DNA from: Stenotrophomonas maltophilia
GTDB taxonomy: Bacteria > Pseudomonadota > Gammaproteobacteria > Xanthomonadales > Xanthomonadaceae
Length of the DNA: 64,000 nucleotides
Reading direction: 5' to 3'
Assembly (NCBI RefSeq): GCF_003205835.1
Contig: NZ_CP029773.1
Coordinates: 1,954,501-2,018,500 of the forward strand
The first letter of the stretch is position 1; the number at the start of each line of letters is the position of its first letter. The notes under the pieces are model-generated. The model saw only the letters and a program-made list of their open reading frames with translations. It was not told the DNA's origin and did not search any database. Both the position numbers and the translations under genes were made by a program. This document shows, in pieces, positions 62,441 to 64,000 of the stretch.

Positions 62441-63007
62441 ATGCGACCTGCCGCAGCACGTACCCGCCGCGACCTGCCCCACGCACTGGCGGCCACCCTG
62501 GTCAGCCATCCACGCTGCACGCTCAGCGAACTGGCACGGGGGGCGGGTATCAGCCGTGCGACCCTGTACCGGTTTGCGCCCACCCGGGAGGCGATCGACG
62601 AGGCATTGTTCGCGGCTGGCTTCGAGCGCGTGGAAGCGGCGGCGGTCTGGTTCGACGATGGCGCGGATGCACGGCAGGTACTGCAGCAGGTCACCGCCAC
62701 GCTGCTGGCGGACTGGGAGCTGGTGACGCTGCTGTTCGCGCGGATGATGGAAGAGCAGCAGCGCCAGGGTGACCTGCATCTGCTGCCGGAGCGCTGGGCG
62801 CCGATCGGTGAGCGTTTCGAGGCGTTTTTCCTGCGCGGTCAGAAGGCCGGCGTGTTCAACGTCGAGTTCAGTGCGGTGTGGTTGGCCGATTTCTACTGGA
62901 CCTGCTTCTACGGCATCACCTGGTCACTCGCACGCGGTCGGCTGGCCCCGGCCATGGCCGCCTCCACGCTGCTGGCGTCGTTCCAGCAGGGGGCAATGAA
63001 GCGATGA
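62441..63007 (+). CDS. TetR-like transcriptional regulator
   Basis: 188 aa from ATG 62441. HTH in residues ~15-52: HALAATLVSHPRCTLSELARGAGISRATLYRFAPTREAIDEALF. It is shorter at the front than the classic TetR, but the recognition helix ISRATLYR is typical. A helical C-terminal domain follows (YWTCFYGITWSLARGRL). An upstream in-frame ATG at 62393 falls inside the operator and is unlikely. Divergent from the universal stress gene, with a shared palindromic promoter region. Confidence 0.85.
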   Translation: MRPAAARTRRDLPHALAATLVSHPRCTLSELARGAGISRATLYRFAPTREAIDEALFAAGFERVEAAAVWFDDGADARQVLQQVTATLLADWELVTLLFARMMEEQQRQGDLHLLPERWAPIGERFEAFFLRGQKAGVFNVEFSAVWLADFYWTCFYGITWSLARGRLAPAMAASTLLASFQQGAMKR

Positions 63008-63038
63008 GCCTCCCGCTAGCTCTTGGATGCAGGTGCGC

Positions 63039-63398
63039 TTACGCCTGCTTCAACAACTGCACCAGCTGGCGCAGGCGGTACGGCTTGGGCAGGAATTCCA
63101 CCTGTTCCGGCAGGGGCGGCAGCTGCGAGCGCGCATAACCGGACGACAGGATCATCCGTGCCTGCGGCTGCTCGCGTGCCACGTGCTCGCTCAGCTCGAT
63201 GCCGGACATGCCGTTGGGCATGCTGACGTCGCTGAACACCACGTCGAAGCGCGCTTCGCCCTTGAGCAGTTCCGCCGCCTCGTGACCATCGGCAGTGGTG
63301 GCCACCTCGATGCCGAGATCGCGCAGGGCCAGGCCGATCATCTCGCGAAGATCGGTCTGGTCTTCGACCATCAGAACGCGGATCGGGTCATCGGTCAT
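63039..63398 (-). CDS. Single-domain response regulator
   Basis: 119 aa, a receiver domain only. Acidic pocket Glu12-Asp13, phospho-acceptor Asp57 in VVFSDVSMP, and conserved Lys105 in FLPKPYR, all intact. It has no output domain, so it works by protein contact or as a phosphate shuttle (CheY/Spo0F-like). The start overlaps the histidine kinase stop, so the two genes are translationally coupled and form a pair. Confidence 0.93.
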   Translation of the reverse strand: MTDDPIRVLMVEDQTDLREMIGLALRDLGIEVATTADGHEAAELLKGEARFDVVFSDVSMPNGMSGIELSEHVAREQPQARMILSSGYARSQLPPLPEQVEFLPKPYRLRQLVQLLKQA

Positions 63399-64000
63399 GG
63401 AGTGATTCCTCTGTTGCGGGTAGCAGCAGGCTGACCGTGGTGCCGACACCGGGCGTGGTGGACACGTCGACGAAGCCGCCGCTTTGGGTGGTGAATCCGA
63501 ACACCTGGCTCAGGCCCAGGCCGCTGCCCTTGCCGATGTCCTTGGTGGTGAAGAAGGGTTCGCTGGCGCGCTCGGCGATGTCGGCGGCCATGCCATGGCC
63601 TTCGTCGCAGACGCTGAGGGTGACATAGCCGCGTTGCAGGGTAGCGTCCGCATCCGGGTCGAGCCGATGTTCCAGTGCGGTGCCGATCAGGATGCGGCCG
63701 CCGTCGACGGTGGCTTCCACGGCATTGGCCACCAGGTTGGTCAGGGCGGCCTGCAGCTGCATCGCATCGGTGCTCACCTGCGGCAGGCCCGGCGTGAGGC
63801 GGGCGTCCAGCGTTACCGTGGGCGGGCAGGCGCGCTGCAGGTCCGGCAGCCATTGCCGTACCAGCGCATTGATGTCCACAGGTTCGCGGATCAGGGTCTG
63901 GCCGGTGCTGAAGGCCAGCAGCTGGCGGGTCAGCAGGGCACCGCGGTCGGTGGCGGCCTGGGCAGCGTCCAGCAGCTCGGCGGCGCGCACATCGTCACCG
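63388..64000 (-). CDS. Sensor histidine kinase, C-terminal part (cut by window end)
   Basis: The frame runs to the window edge, so the N terminus is missing. The visible 204 residues hold part of the dimerisation region (ATDRGALLTRQLLAFS) and the HATPase domain: N-box LTNLVANAVEA, G1 DEGHGM, F-box PFFTTK and G2 GSGLGLSQVFG. The sequence is of the hybrid-kinase-like type with a separate receiver. It partners the response regulator that follows. Sensory domains lie outside the window. Confidence 0.93.
   Translation of the reverse strand, partial: GDDVRAAELLDAAQAATDRGALLTRQLLAFSTGQTLIREPVDINALVRQWLPDLQRACPPTVTLDARLTPGLPQVSTDAMQLQAALTNLVANAVEATVDGGRILIGTALEHRLDPDADATLQRGYVTLSVCDEGHGMAADIAERASEPFFTTKDIGKGSGLGLSQVFGFTTQSGGFVDVSTTPGVGTTVSLLLPATEESLHDR

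Overview
The window is high-GC gammaproteobacterial DNA, almost certainly from the Stenotrophomonas maltophilia complex (Xanthomonadaceae). Three things point there: an aph(3')-II type gene and an aph(9)-I type gene lying close together, as I recall for the S. maltophilia chromosome; about ten copies of short GTAG-headed stem-loops of the SMAG type typical of that species; and a chromosomal gene content of TonB receptor, LysR/TetR pairs and an exopolysaccharide locus.

Layout. 1-8.6 kb: the end of a TonB-dependent receptor, then a tight eight-gene operon (FMN reductase, DUF3088, two flavin monooxygenases, M20 deacylase, GNAT acetyltransferase, a fused ABC permease-ATPase and a solute-binding protein). 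Its content matches the acetylation / oxidation / deacetylation logic known from the Bacillus ytmI (sna/cmo/tcy) operon, so I read it as salvage of S-modified cysteines. 8.7-11.8 kb: a large secreted discoidin plus alpha-alpha-toroid protein with a LacI-type operator. 11.9-20.2 kb: regulator/target pairs (LysR/quinone reductase, TetR/metallo-hydrolase, LysR/MFS pump) around a membrane EAL protein. 20.2-27 kb: SDR, GNAT, ArsR-rhodanese, DUF2938, the two aminoglycoside phosphotransferases, DoxX, TetR and DUF418. 27-33.8 kb: DMT transporter, murB, pyrD, methyltransferase, DUF4190, a repeat array, an SDR and the amaB-type aldehyde dehydrogenase.

34-54.2 kb is a complete Wzx/Wzy-type exopolysaccharide locus in two convergent halves. 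The plus-strand half encodes the initiating glycosyl-phosphate transferase, Wzb, Wzc, a nucleotide-sugar epimerase, two putative glycosyltransferases, the Wzx flippase, an acetyltransferase, KdsA, KdsC, KdsD and a Wzy-like polymerase. The minus-strand half encodes a GfcABCD/YjbEFGH module with wza placed between gfcA and gfcB. A strong terminator and a dead IS3-family element sit where the halves meet. The Kdo-supply genes suggest that the polymer contains Kdo or a related ulosonic acid.

54.3-64 kb: a PAP2 protein, tRNA-Arg(CCU) and a small decayed genomic island of about 3.3 kb. The island is bounded by the tRNA 3' end and a copy of it at 58.35 kb, and carries an integrase fragment, an acyltransferase and a secreted DUF5648-like protein. 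After it come a DapA-like enzyme, two GNATs, an AraC regulator, a universal stress protein, a TetR regulator, and a response regulator with its histidine kinase cut by the window end.
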